Of a DNA stretch of 64,000 nucleotides, positions 25,239-34,276 are shown piece by piece (the stretch's first letter is position 1; every line of letters starts with the position of its first letter). This DNA is from Ensifer sp. Root278 (GTDB lineage Bacteria; Pseudomonadota; Alphaproteobacteria; Rhizobiales; Rhizobiaceae), in assembly GCF_001429285.1 (NCBI RefSeq), contig NZ_LMJJ01000014.1:1-64000 (forward strand), given 5' to 3'. The translations under genes and the position numbers were made by a program. The notes under the pieces were generated by a model. That model did not search any database. It had not been told where the DNA came from and saw only the letters and a program-made list of their open reading frames with translations.

Positions 25239-26365
25239 TCATGAACGATAAAACTCCCGCCTCGCCCACCGCTCGCGCCCGCGATATCGGGCTGCCCTTT
25301 TCCGGCCGCACCGGCCGCTTCAACGCCATCACCGACGTCGAAGGCATAACCGTCGGCTTCCGCACGATCGCGGAAGAGACGCCGCGCCCGGGCCGCAAGC
25401 GTCCTGTCCGCACCGGCGTCACCGCCATCCTGCCGCATGCCGCTTCGGCCACCCCCGTCCCGGTCTACGCTGGGGTGCATCGCTTCAACGGCAACGGCGA
25501 GATGACCGGCACCCACTGGATCGAGGACGGCGGCTTCTTCCTCGGGCCGGTCATGATCACCAACACCCACGCCGTCGGCATGACCCATCACGCCACCATC
25601 AGGTGGATGCTGGAGCGCTACCGGTCGACCTACGACAGCGACGACTTTCTATGGTTGATGCCGGTCGTGGCGGAGACCTATGACGGCGTTCTGAACGACA
25701 TCAACGGCCAGCCGATCACCGAGACAGATGTGCGCGCAGCACTCGACAGCGCCACCTCGGGCCCGGTGCAGGAGGGCAATTGCGGTGGCGGCACCGGCAT
25801 GATCGCCTATGGCTTCAAGGGCGGCACCGGCACCGCATCCCGCGTCGTCGAATTCGGCGGTCGCGACTATACGATCGGCACGCTGGTGCAGGCCAATCAC
25901 GGCCAGCGCGACTGGCTGACGATCCGTGGCGTTCCGGTCGGCGAGCACATGCGCGACGGCACGCCGCAAAGCCAGATGCAGGAGCGCGGCTCGATCATCG
26001 TCGTGATCGCCACCGACCTGCCGATGGCGCCGCACCAGTTGAAGCGGCTGGCGCGACGGGCGGCGATCGGCATCGGCCGCAATGGTACTCCGGGTGGCAA
26101 CAATTCCGGCGACATCTTCCTTGCCTTCTCCACGGCCAATACCCAGCCGATGGCGCACAAGGCGCCGCCGCGCCTCTCGCTGGAGATCGTCAACGACGAC
26201 CTGCTCGACCCGGTCTATCTCGCGACTGTCGACAGCGTCGAGGAAGCGGTGGTCAACGCGATGATCGCGGCGGAAGATTCCGGCGGCACCGCCCATGATC
26301 GCTTCAAGATCCAGGCGATCCGGCATGTGCCGCTGATCGAGGTGATGCGGAACTACGGCCGATAG
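25235..26365 (+). CDS. P1-family (DmpA-type) aminopeptidase
   Basis: The protein has 376 residues and a DmpA/BapA-type N-terminal-nucleophile fold. The precursor is expected to cleave itself before the Ser of GGNNSGDIF (about residue 291) into alpha and beta chains. Other marks are ITDVEGITVGF, the NCGGGTGMIAYGFKGGTGTASR glycine-rich stretch and TNTHAVGM. Family members release N-terminal D-amino acids or beta-amino acids from small peptides and amides. The start could be 25235 or 25241. Its coupling to the PotABC-like genes suggests that it processes the imported compound in the cytoplasm. Confidence 0.88.
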   Translation: MIMNDKTPASPTARARDIGLPFSGRTGRFNAITDVEGITVGFRTIAEETPRPGRKRPVRTGVTAILPHAASATPVPVYAGVHRFNGNGEMTGTHWIEDGGFFLGPVMITNTHAVGMTHHATIRWMLERYRSTYDSDDFLWLMPVVAETYDGVLNDINGQPITETDVRAALDSATSGPVQEGNCGGGTGMIAYGFKGGTGTASRVVEFGGRDYTIGTLVQANHGQRDWLTIRGVPVGEHMRDGTPQSQMQERGSIIVVIATDLPMAPHQLKRLARRAAIGIGRNGTPGGNNSGDIFLAFSTANTQPMAHKAPPRLSLEIVNDDLLDPVYLATVDSVEEAVVNAMIAAEDSGGTAHDRFKIQAIRHVPLIEVMRNYGR

Positions 26366-26411
26366 TCGGCGACCAACGTGGCAATGCGTTATCTTTTCGG
26401 GACCGGCAATC

Positions 26412-27290
26412 TTAGCCGGCTCCTGACGAGCTCACCCGCGCGCGGCGCCAGTCGCTCGGCGCCTCGCCCACGCGTAACCGAAAGAAGCGCGAGAAATAGG
26501 CGGCATCGGCAAAGCCGATCTCATAGGCGATGTCTTCCAGCGGCCGTACAGTGAAGAGCAGCAGGCGCTTGGCCTCGAGCAATCGACGCTCGTTGATGAG
26601 CTCCTTGACCTGCATGCCGAAGGCGTCCCTGCTCGCCTTGGCGATGAGGTGCGGTGTCGTTGCCAGCGCGTCGGTGTATTGCGCGACGCTCCAGTTTTCC
26701 CGGAAGTGCAAATCGATAAGCCGGCGCAGCTGAGCCGCCAGCATCGCCTGCGACGGCTGGGCCGGAGATGGCGTGGCGGATGCCAGACGGGCGATCTGGG
26801 TGAGGACGGCCGCGACCAGCGAGGCGAGCATCTGTTGGGTGCCGGGCGCACCGCCGGCATATTCGTCGGCAACGATATCGAGCAGTTCGGCAAGACGGCG
26901 CCAGCCCCGGTCCTCGCCGTCGCCACGGATCATGACCGGCGCATCAACAGGAAGCGTGGTGTTCTCCCGGATCGAGAGCAGCGCGCCATCAGCGACCGAG
27001 ACGACGACCGCGTCGCTCGTCTCAGGATCGACGGAAAAACCATGCACGATGCCGCTCGGCACGAAGCTGACGGCCGGTGCCAAAAAGTCCAATGGCCTGT
27101 CGTCGATGAAATAGGTGCCGCGGCCGCTCATCCAGAAGGTGATCTGCCCCATCTGATCGTGTTTATGCGCCTTCACCTGTCCCTGATGCAGGTTACGCCG
27201 CGCCATCACCGTCTCGACATGGAAAAATCCGGGTTCGAGTTGTTGCTCCGGTTCACCGTAGACGAAGAAACTTGGAATGGCGTCGGTCAT
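26412..27290 (-). CDS. AraC-family regulator of 4-hydroxyphenylacetate hydroxylation (HpaA-like)
   Basis: The protein has 292 residues. An N-terminal cupin (HKHDQMGQITFWMSGRGTYFIDD, VPSGIVHGF) is followed by a C-terminal AraC DNA-binding domain (WSVAQYTDALATTPHLIAKAS and LEDIAYEIGFADAAYFSRFFR). This is the layout of HpaA/PobR-type activators that respond to 4-hydroxyphenylacetate or hydroxybenzoate. It is divergent from hpaB with about 95 bases between starts, so it most likely activates hpaBC. The start at 27290 follows GGTGG; an upstream ATG at 27311 is possible. Confidence 0.85.
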   Translation of the reverse strand: MTDAIPSFFVYGEPEQQLEPGFFHVETVMARRNLHQGQVKAHKHDQMGQITFWMSGRGTYFIDDRPLDFLAPAVSFVPSGIVHGFSVDPETSDAVVVSVADGALLSIRENTTLPVDAPVMIRGDGEDRGWRRLAELLDIVADEYAGGAPGTQQMLASLVAAVLTQIARLASATPSPAQPSQAMLAAQLRRLIDLHFRENWSVAQYTDALATTPHLIAKASRDAFGMQVKELINERRLLEAKRLLLFTVRPLEDIAYEIGFADAAYFSRFFRLRVGEAPSDWRRARVSSSGAG

Positions 27291-27384
27291 GGCCCACCGA
27301 AAAAAGTACAAGTCATTTTGCCATTCTGTCCATGGCGGCCAATGATTTCAACGCCTAGCCTTGACGAAACTCAAGGAGGAGAAA

Positions 27385-28947
27385 ATGAGAGCAGAGGATT
27401 TCCGCGCCGACAGGACGCGGCCCTTCACCGGCGCCGAATATCTGGAAAGCCTGCGCGACGGCCGCGAGGTCTATATCAACGGCGAACGCATCAAGGACGT
27501 GACCAGCCATCCGGCGATGCGCAATTCCACCCGGTCGCTCGCCAGGCTCTATGACGCGCTGCATGATCCGGCAAAGAGGGACATCCTGACGGCGCCGACC
27601 GACACGGGCTCCGGCGGCTACACCCACAAATATTTCCGCGTCGCCCGCTCCTCCGCCGATCTTGCCGCCCAGCAGGGCGCGATCGCCGAATGGGCACGCA
27701 TGTCCTATGGCTGGATGGGCCGCACCGCCGACTACAAGGCGGCGCTGATGAACACGCTCGGCGCCAATGCCAATTGGTATGGCCCGTTCAAGGACAACGC
27801 GCTCGCCTGGCATAAACGCGCCCAGGAAGCGGCGCTCTTCATGAACCACGCGATCGTCAATCCGCCGATCGATCGGCACAAGCCGGCGGACGCGGTCAAG
27901 GACGTCTTCGTCCACATCACCAAGGAAACGGACGCCGGCATCTACGTCTCAGGTGCCAAGGTGGTCGCGACCTCCTCGGCACTGACGCACTACAATTTCC
28001 TGGCGCAAAGTTCGGCGACGGTAACGGAGGATCCCTCGCTCTCGGTGATGTTCATCGTTCCGATGAACGCGCCCGGGATCAAGATGTTCTGCCGCGTCTC
28101 CTACGAGCAGACAGCCAACACCGTCGGCCATCCCTTCGACTATCCGCTGTCGTCGCGCTTCGACGAGAACGATGCGATCCTGGTGCTCGACAACGTCTTC
28201 GTGCCGTGGGAGGACGTCCTGGTCTTGCGCGATGCCGCCAAGATCCTCTCCTTCCACCCGGCTTCCGGCTTCATGCACGGCTACTGCTTCCAGGGCTGCA
28301 CCCGTTTCGCCGTGAAACTCGACTTCCTGGCAGGCCTGCTTGCCAAGGCGCTGCGCGCCACCGGCGGCGACGCCTTCCGCGGCAATCAGGCAGCACTCGG
28401 CGAGGTGATCGCGCTCCGCCACATGTTCTGGAGCTTCTCCAATGCCATGGCCCACAATCCCATTCCTTGGGCCGACGGCGCCGTGCTTCCCAATCTGGAA
28501 GCCGCGCTTTCCTATCGAACCTTCATGTCGGAGGCCTATCCGCGTGTCGTCGAGACGATCCGCAAGGTGATTGCATCGGGGCTGATCTACCTGCCGTCCT
28601 CCGTGCGTGACTTCGGCAATCCCGAGATCGACCGCTACCTGGCGCAATATGTCCGCGGCTCTAACGATATGGGGCACATCGAGCGCATCAAGATCATGAA
28701 ACTGCTCTGGGACGCGACCGGCACGGAGTTCGGCGGACGCCACGCGCTCTACGAACTCAACTATGCCGGCGCGCCTGAAGAGGTTCGGCTGCAGGTATTG
28801 AAAGGGGCCGAACGCGGCGGGCGTCTCAAGGAGATGGAAGCGCTCGTCGACCAGTGCATGGCGGACTATGACGAGAACGGCTGGACCGGCAGCACCTGGC
28901 TGCCGCCGCTCGACGATGCGTCCGCTCTGCGCAACGCCGCCGAATGA
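27385..28947 (+). CDS. hpaB: 4-hydroxyphenylacetate 3-monooxygenase, oxygenase component
   Basis: The 520-residue protein has the standard HpaB length and features: the N-terminal FTGAEYLESLRDGREVYINGERI, GSGGYTHKYFRVARS, the flavin/substrate region THYNFLAQ and the late VRGSNDMGHIERIKIMKLLWDATGTEFGGRHALYE. It uses FADH2 and oxygen to turn 4-hydroxyphenylacetate into 3,4-dihydroxyphenylacetate (homoprotocatechuate). An AAGGAGG site precedes the ATG at 27385. The reductase gene hpaC follows with a short gap, and the ring-cleavage genes lie 12 kb further on at 41-48 kb. Confidence 0.95.
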   Translation: MRAEDFRADRTRPFTGAEYLESLRDGREVYINGERIKDVTSHPAMRNSTRSLARLYDALHDPAKRDILTAPTDTGSGGYTHKYFRVARSSADLAAQQGAIAEWARMSYGWMGRTADYKAALMNTLGANANWYGPFKDNALAWHKRAQEAALFMNHAIVNPPIDRHKPADAVKDVFVHITKETDAGIYVSGAKVVATSSALTHYNFLAQSSATVTEDPSLSVMFIVPMNAPGIKMFCRVSYEQTANTVGHPFDYPLSSRFDENDAILVLDNVFVPWEDVLVLRDAAKILSFHPASGFMHGYCFQGCTRFAVKLDFLAGLLAKALRATGGDAFRGNQAALGEVIALRHMFWSFSNAMAHNPIPWADGAVLPNLEAALSYRTFMSEAYPRVVETIRKVIASGLIYLPSSVRDFGNPEIDRYLAQYVRGSNDMGHIERIKIMKLLWDATGTEFGGRHALYELNYAGAPEEVRLQVLKGAERGGRLKEMEALVDQCMADYDENGWTGSTWLPPLDDASALRNAAE

Positions 28948-28955
28948 GGCCCGTC

Positions 28956-29468
28956 ATGGAACCGCTCGTTTCGAAGACGGAGTTTCGCAACGCCATGGCG
29001 CGGGTCTGCGCGCCGGTCAACGTCATCACCACCAACGGACCCGCCGGACGCGGCGGGTTCACCGCCACCGCCATGTGCTCGGTGACCGACGAGCCGCCGA
29101 CGCTGCTCGTCTGCATGAACCGCAACTCCACCCAATGCGGCCTTTTCATCGACAACCGGCGCTTCTGCGTCAACGTGCTCAGCCACGACCATAGGGATCT
29201 CGCCGGCCACTTCGCCGGCGCGACGCAGGATATGGCGGCCCGCTATGCCGCGGCCGACTGGGTCGAGATGCAATCCGGCAGCTTCGCGGTCAAAGACGCC
29301 ATCGTCTCGCTCGACTGCGAACTCGCCGAGGCGCGGCTGCTTGGAACACACCACATCCTCATCGGCCGGGTCGTCGGCATCCGCTCGCGCAGCGACGGCA
29401 ATGCGCTGCTCTATTTCGATCGCAACTACGTGCATGTACCGACGCAGCTCGGAAGTTTCGGCGGCTAG
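28956..29468 (+). CDS. hpaC: Flavin reductase component of 4-hydroxyphenylacetate 3-monooxygenase
   Basis: The protein has 170 residues and a flavin-reductase split-barrel fold, with the family stretches VCAPVNVITTNG, FTATAMCSVTDEPPTLLVCMNR and FCVNVLSHDHRDLAGHFAG, and a closing DRNYVHV. It supplies reduced flavin to HpaB from NADH. The start at 28956 has GAGG six bases upstream; an alternative ATG at 28944 overlaps the hpaB stop. A GC-rich hairpin follows the stop. Confidence 0.92.
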   Translation: MEPLVSKTEFRNAMARVCAPVNVITTNGPAGRGGFTATAMCSVTDEPPTLLVCMNRNSTQCGLFIDNRRFCVNVLSHDHRDLAGHFAGATQDMAARYAAADWVEMQSGSFAVKDAIVSLDCELAEARLLGTHHILIGRVVGIRSRSDGNALLYFDRNYVHVPTQLGSFGG

Positions 29469-29470
29469 GC

Positions 29471-29495
29471 GTAGGCGGGGTCTCGCCCCGCCTAC
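29471..29495 (+). terminator. Hairpin after hpaC
   Basis: A 10-bp perfect stem (GTAGGCGGGG/CCCCGCCTAC, loop TCTCG) lies two bases after the hpaC stop, with no T run. It probably ends or protects the hpaBC transcript. Confidence 0.5.
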
Positions 29496-29626
29496 ATGAA
29501 CACGGCCCATTGACGGACGTTTCGCCAAAGAGCCGAGGCAATCCACATCCACGTGCTGTTCAGTGCCTTTTGTTTTTTCCGTAAAACGCTCTATTTGCTT
29601 GGCGCGCAATGAGAAAGGAAAACGGA

Positions 29627-30880
29627 ATGGTGGTTGCTGAGCCAGCCGGGCGGCCGACGACGGACGCGAAAGGCAGGGAATTCGATCGCCTGACCGCCCT
29701 TGGACATCTCGACATTCTCGACACGCCGAAGGATCAGGGCCTTGAACGGATCGTGCGGCTGATAAAGCAGATCTTCGCCATCGACATCGGCATCATCTCT
29801 TTGGTCGACGCACATCGACAATGGTACAGGGCCTGCTCGGGGCTTGCATTAGACGAAGTTCCCCGGGAAGACACTTTCTGCCGATATGTTGTCGCCTCGG
29901 AGGAACCGCTTGTCGTGCACGACGCCACGCAGGATCCGCGGTTTTCGCGACATCCCGCCGTCACCGGCCCGGAACATGTTCGGTTCTACGCAGGCGTTCC
30001 GTTCAAGACGCGGGATGGTCATACGGTCGGGACCGTATGCGCGATCGACCGCGCGCCGAGACACTTCACCGACAAAGACCTGACGATCCTGACCGAACTG
30101 GCGGGCGTGGCGATGGACCGGATCGATTTGCTCCGGTCGGCCGCGACGGATGGGCTCACCGGCACGTTGACGCGCCGCGCCTTCCGCGAGGAGGCGGACA
30201 AGCTGATTTCGCTCGCCATAAGGCACCAGCACGACGTGTCGTGCATCGTCCTCGACGTCGACCACTTCAAGCGGGTCAACGACACGCACGGGCATGCGGC
30301 AGGAGACGAGGTCTTGAAGGCCGTGAGCGCCGTCTGCCAGTCCAATCTGCGGGCAAGCGATCTGTTCGGGCGGCTCGGCGGCGAGGAGTTCGCCATCGTG
30401 CTGCCGCACGTCGACGCGAACGGCGCACTCGCCGCAGCGGAAAAGCTGCGGGCAGCGATTGCCGCTCAAACAATCCACGGAGACTTTGGTCAGCTTGCAG
30501 TCACCGCGAGCTTCGGCACATCGGCGCTATCGCTCAAGAGCAGGGAGATCGGTACATTGCTCGCCCAGGCGGACGCGGCAATGTATCTCGCCAAGGCCAG
30601 CGGACGGAACCGCTGCGTCGAGTGGAGCAGTCTCGAAGTCGGCTATCCGCTGGGTCCTCGTCAGCGCGTACTGAAAGCCGGCACCATTCTTTTCGACGAC
30701 AGGCATTCAAAGATAGAGTGCACTATCCGGTCGCTTGGTGCCGATGGCGCTGCGGTCACGGTTTCGAATTCGGCCGGCATACCACCGGAGCTGGTTCTGG
30801 TCGTCGCCGGCGAGGGTTTCGAGACCAAATGCCATGTGGTGGCGCGAGACCGGCAAAATCTCGAACTCGCCTTCGGATAG
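29627..30880 (+). CDS. GAF-GGDEF-PilZ diguanylate cyclase
   Basis: The protein has 417 residues. A GAF domain (about 20-165) with the DTFCRYVVASEEPLVVHDATQDPRF pattern is followed by a GGDEF domain (about 170-325) with an intact active site RLGGEEFAIV and, five residues upstream, an RASD inhibitory I-site. A PilZ-like domain follows (about 335-417, RVLKAGTILF). It should make c-di-GMP and sense it through the I-site. The PilZ second motif, usually [DN]xSxxG, reads SLGADG, so nucleotide binding there is doubtful. The start at 29627 fits the AAGGAAA site. It has no membrane segment and lies alone between hpaC and the convergent aldehyde dehydrogenase. Confidence 0.9.
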   Translation: MVVAEPAGRPTTDAKGREFDRLTALGHLDILDTPKDQGLERIVRLIKQIFAIDIGIISLVDAHRQWYRACSGLALDEVPREDTFCRYVVASEEPLVVHDATQDPRFSRHPAVTGPEHVRFYAGVPFKTRDGHTVGTVCAIDRAPRHFTDKDLTILTELAGVAMDRIDLLRSAATDGLTGTLTRRAFREEADKLISLAIRHQHDVSCIVLDVDHFKRVNDTHGHAAGDEVLKAVSAVCQSNLRASDLFGRLGGEEFAIVLPHVDANGALAAAEKLRAAIAAQTIHGDFGQLAVTASFGTSALSLKSREIGTLLAQADAAMYLAKASGRNRCVEWSSLEVGYPLGPRQRVLKAGTILFDDRHSKIECTIRSLGADGAAVTVSNSAGIPPELVLVVAGEGFETKCHVVARDRQNLELAFG

Positions 30881-30933
30881 CACGGTCCCGACAGACACGC
30901 GCGGTCGTCCGGCCCCGGTCCCTGCGAGCCCGG

Positions 30934-32412
30934 TCAGAGCTGAATCCAGGCGGTCTTCAGATCGGTGTATTTGTCCAGCGCGTGCAACGACTTGTCGTGG
31001 CCGTTGCCCGATTGCCTGACGCCGCCGAGCGGCACCGTGTTGTCGGCGCCGCCATAGGTATTGACGTGCACGACGCCGGCGCGGATGCCGCGCACCATCC
31101 GGTGCGCGCGCGACAGGTTTGCGGTCCAGACTGCGGAAGCCAGCCCGTAGTCCGTCGCATTGGCGATCCGGAGTGCGTCGGCATCGTCGTCGAAGGGAAT
31201 GATTGCAAGTACCGGCCCGAAGACCTCTTCCTTCGCCAGCTTCATTTCAGGCTGAATGTCGAAGACGGTCGGCTGCATGTAATAGCCGCCAGTCTCTTCA
31301 AGGATGCGCTTGCCGCCCCAACGCAGGCGCGCGCCTTCCACTTCCGCTTCACGGACGAAATCGAGGTTCTTGCTCAGCTGGACGCTGCTCGAAATCGCTC
31401 CAGCCTCGGTCGAAAGAAGCAGCGGATCGCCAACCTTCATACCTGCCGCGATCGCTGCCACCTTCTCCGCGAAGGCTTCGTGAATGGAGCGCTCGACCAG
31501 CAACCGTGAACCGGCAACACAGACCTGGCCGGAGTTGCGGAAGATGCCATAGGCCGAGATGCGCGCGGCCTGATCGAGATCCGGCGCATCGGCGAAGACG
31601 ACGTTCGGCGACTTGCCGCCGAGTTCGAGATAGACGCGTTTCAGGTTCGAGCGTGCCGAATATTCGAGCAGCCGGCGGCCGACACCGCCCGAGCCGGTGA
31701 AGGCGAGCACGTCGATATCTCCATGCAGCCCGATAGCCTCACCCGTCGTCGCACCCAGGCCGGTCACAACATTCAGAACGCCCTCCGGCAGGCCGGCTTC
31801 GGCGCAGATTTCGGCGAGCCTGAGCAAGCTGAGCGAGGCGCCCTCCGCCGGCTTCAGCACCACGGAATTGCCGGCGGCGAGCGCCGGCGCGATCTTCCAG
31901 GCGCCGATCATCAAAGGGAAATTCCAGGGAACGATCGCGGCGACCACGCCGATCGGTTCGCGATGCACGAGGCCGAGAATGTTGTCGGCGGTCGGCGCGA
32001 TTTCGCCATAGACCTTGTCGAGCGCCTCGGCATAGTAGCGGAAGGTTCCGGCGGCGCTGCCAGGCTCGGCCTTCAGCGCCATCGAAATTTCGGTGCCATT
32101 GTCGCGCACGCCAAGGACCGCAAGCTCCAGCGCCTGCGCTTCGATGATTTCGGCAATGCGCGTCAGCACCTTCTTGCGGAACGCCGGAGCCGCCTTCGAC
32201 CAGCTTCCTTTTTCGAAAACGGCGCGCGCGGCACGGACCGCCGCGTCGACGTCGGATGCGCCCGCGTCTGCTATCGTCGTCAGGTGGCTGCCGTCGATCG
32301 GCGAGACGACGTCGAGCGTTTCGCCGGACAAGCTCTCCTGCCAGTGGCCGTTGATGAACAGCTTTTGGCCCTCGACGGCGAGGCTACGCAATTGGTCGAT
32401 CTTGTCCTGCAT
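30934..32412 (-). CDS. PuuC-type aldehyde dehydrogenase
   Basis: The 492-residue NAD(P)-dependent aldehyde dehydrogenase has the oxyanion and cofactor blocks VPWNFPLMIGAWK, FTGSGGVGRR, the catalytic Glu in LELGGKSPN and the catalytic Cys in SGQVCVAGSR. The C-terminus SGNGHDKSLHALDKYTDLKT closely resembles E. coli PuuC (gamma-glutamyl-aminobutyraldehyde dehydrogenase). The start at 32412 has GGGAG nine bases upstream. It follows the APC permease on the same strand and is divergent from the aminotransferase and kinase cluster, so it may oxidise the aldehyde formed there. 4-Hydroxyphenylacetaldehyde, given the nearby hpa genes, is another candidate. Confidence 0.85.
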   Translation of the reverse strand: MQDKIDQLRSLAVEGQKLFINGHWQESLSGETLDVVSPIDGSHLTTIADAGASDVDAAVRAARAVFEKGSWSKAAPAFRKKVLTRIAEIIEAQALELAVLGVRDNGTEISMALKAEPGSAAGTFRYYAEALDKVYGEIAPTADNILGLVHREPIGVVAAIVPWNFPLMIGAWKIAPALAAGNSVVLKPAEGASLSLLRLAEICAEAGLPEGVLNVVTGLGATTGEAIGLHGDIDVLAFTGSGGVGRRLLEYSARSNLKRVYLELGGKSPNVVFADAPDLDQAARISAYGIFRNSGQVCVAGSRLLVERSIHEAFAEKVAAIAAGMKVGDPLLLSTEAGAISSSVQLSKNLDFVREAEVEGARLRWGGKRILEETGGYYMQPTVFDIQPEMKLAKEEVFGPVLAIIPFDDDADALRIANATDYGLASAVWTANLSRAHRMVRGIRAGVVHVNTYGGADNTVPLGGVRQSGNGHDKSLHALDKYTDLKTAWIQL

Positions 32413-32529
32413 GATGTCTGCTCCCGTTTGCATTGCCGGGACGGCGGAGGGTCCGCCATCCCTTCTTAGGTGATACGCAGTTCCGGACGGAAGCCGCTTG
32501 GCGTCGTTCCGGGAACTGCGTGGCAGCGA

Positions 32530-33981
32530 TCAGATCTCCTGGCCTGCGCCAAGGCGGGCGAACTCGATCGGATTGCCCGACTTCAGCGATGCCGCAAGCG
32601 CCAGACCGATAACACCGAAGATCACGACAAGGCCCGGCAGGAACACGGCGAGCATGCCGGTGGCGCCTGCCAGGTCACCGAAGTTGACCGCAATTGCGAT
32701 GATGACGGCAACGAGGATCAGGCCGGTGACGACGGGAATGACTTTGGTCACCAGCGGGTTCCGTTCGAGGCCGGGATTGCGGCTGAAGAAGGCGACGATC
32801 GCGAAGGCGGTGAAGGCCATCAACGTCATGACGGCGAGCGTGCCGACATTCGTCAGCCACGAGAACAGCGCCAGCACCGGATCCTGACCCGTTGCCGCAA
32901 AGAGTGCCACGACGAGGACGGCGATCACGGTCTGGATCAGCGAGCCGACATGCGGGCTGTGGTAGACCGGATGGGTGACGCCGATCGAGGCGGGCAGCAG
33001 CCGTTCGCGGCCGGCGACGTAGAGATAACGGGCGACGCCGTTGTGGAAGGCCAGAACACCGGCAAAGAGGCTGGTGACGAAGAGCACGTTCATCAGCGGC
33101 GGCAGCCAGCCGCCGGCATAACGCTCGGCGAGGCCGAAGAGGAAAGTGGTCGGATCGGCAAGGCCCTGCAGTTCCGGCACCAGCTTGTCGGCGCCGGCGG
33201 CGTTCACCATCAGCCAGGAGGTGAACATGTAGAAAACGCCGATGATCAGCACCGAGATATAGGTGGCGCGCGGCACCGTCCTTGCCGGATCGCGGGCCTC
33301 CTCGCTGTAAATCGTCGTCGCCTCGAAGCCGATGAAGGCGGCAAAGCAGAAGAGAATGCCGATCGACGGCGAGCCGGACAGAACGGCCGAAGGCGTAAAC
33401 GACGTCATCGTCAGCCCGCTGTCGCCGCCCTTGGCAAGGATCGCCACGTCAATGACGAGCACGACAAGATATTCGAGGATGACGAGAACCGTCAGCACCT
33501 TGGCGGAGAGGTCGACGCGGCGATAGCCGAGAACGCCGACGGCGGCGATGCCCACGAACGTCCAGACCCACCAGGGTAGATCGACCCCCAGACCAGCGAA
33601 GAGCCCGGCGGTCGCCGCCCCGAACAGGCCGAAGACGCCGATCTGCATGGCGTTGTAAGCAAGGATCGCGATCATCGCCGCGGCACCGCCCATCAGGCCA
33701 CCGAGGCCCTGGGCCGTATAGGCGTAGAAGGCGCCGGCATTGCGGATATGCCGTGCCATGGCGACATAGCCGACGGAAAACAACAGCAGGATCAGCGTGA
33801 CGAGCAGGAAGGTGCCGGGAATGCCGGCGCCGTTTCCAAGCATCATCGACAACGGCACGCCGCCGGCGACCGCGGTCAGCGGTGCGGCAGCGGATACGAC
33901 AAGAAAGGTGACCGCGCCGACGCCAAGGGCGTTCTTGCGCAACTGGTTCGCGCCGGTCACGGGCGAAGATGGATTGTCCAT
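32530..33981 (-). CDS. APC-family amino acid or amine permease
   Basis: The protein has 483 residues and about twelve membrane segments. The APC signature AAAPLTAVAGGVPL in segment 1 and GFEATTIYSEEARDPARTVPRATY in the middle place it with amino acid/polyamine permeases. An N-terminal cytoplasmic tail precedes segment 1. It is divergent from the IclR-led cluster and 117 bases upstream of the PuuC-like gene on the same strand. I read it as the uptake system for the amine or amino acid that the divergent aminotransferases and kinase act on. Specificity is not readable. Confidence 0.9.
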   Translation of the reverse strand: MDNPSSPVTGANQLRKNALGVGAVTFLVVSAAAPLTAVAGGVPLSMMLGNGAGIPGTFLLVTLILLLFSVGYVAMARHIRNAGAFYAYTAQGLGGLMGGAAAMIAILAYNAMQIGVFGLFGAATAGLFAGLGVDLPWWVWTFVGIAAVGVLGYRRVDLSAKVLTVLVILEYLVVLVIDVAILAKGGDSGLTMTSFTPSAVLSGSPSIGILFCFAAFIGFEATTIYSEEARDPARTVPRATYISVLIIGVFYMFTSWLMVNAAGADKLVPELQGLADPTTFLFGLAERYAGGWLPPLMNVLFVTSLFAGVLAFHNGVARYLYVAGRERLLPASIGVTHPVYHSPHVGSLIQTVIAVLVVALFAATGQDPVLALFSWLTNVGTLAVMTLMAFTAFAIVAFFSRNPGLERNPLVTKVIPVVTGLILVAVIIAIAVNFGDLAGATGMLAVFLPGLVVIFGVIGLALAASLKSGNPIEFARLGAGQEI

Positions 33982-34276
33982 AGTCTTAGGCTCCCCTGGT
34001 TGGCGCGAACGCCTTTTCGCCTCCGGTCCTTCTCTCCGGAAGCAGCTCCCTGAAGCGGACTGGAAGCGCGGGGGTTTGCTTTTTTCTTGGCCGCGCAAGT
34101 CTTTCGGTTCAATATATGAACCTTAGCTTCAAATATAGACTTGCAAATTGCGTTCGGCCCTGTCAAGTTATTTCGCATGTTAAGTATCTCAGCTGGAGAC
34201 AATGAGGGCGGCCGCACCGCCCCATGGCGGGAACAGGCGGAGATGACTTGCGACGGCGCTCAACGAGGAGGAATGG
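33982..34276. promoter_or_regulatory. Divergent promoter region of APC permease and IclR cluster
   Basis: The 295-base spacer contains no gene. An inverted repeat GGTTCA-ATATA-TGAACC at 34106-34122, followed by an AT-rich stretch with a second TTCAAATATA half-site, is the best operator candidate. IclR-family regulators commonly bind this size of palindrome. A strong ribosome site (GAGGAGG) precedes the IclR start. Confidence 0.55.

Noticed and set aside
29821-31509. A 562-residue open frame over the diguanylate cyclase and the aldehyde dehydrogenase
   Set aside because: It is an Arg-rich shadow of the GGDEF gene and of the reverse strand; no motif is present.
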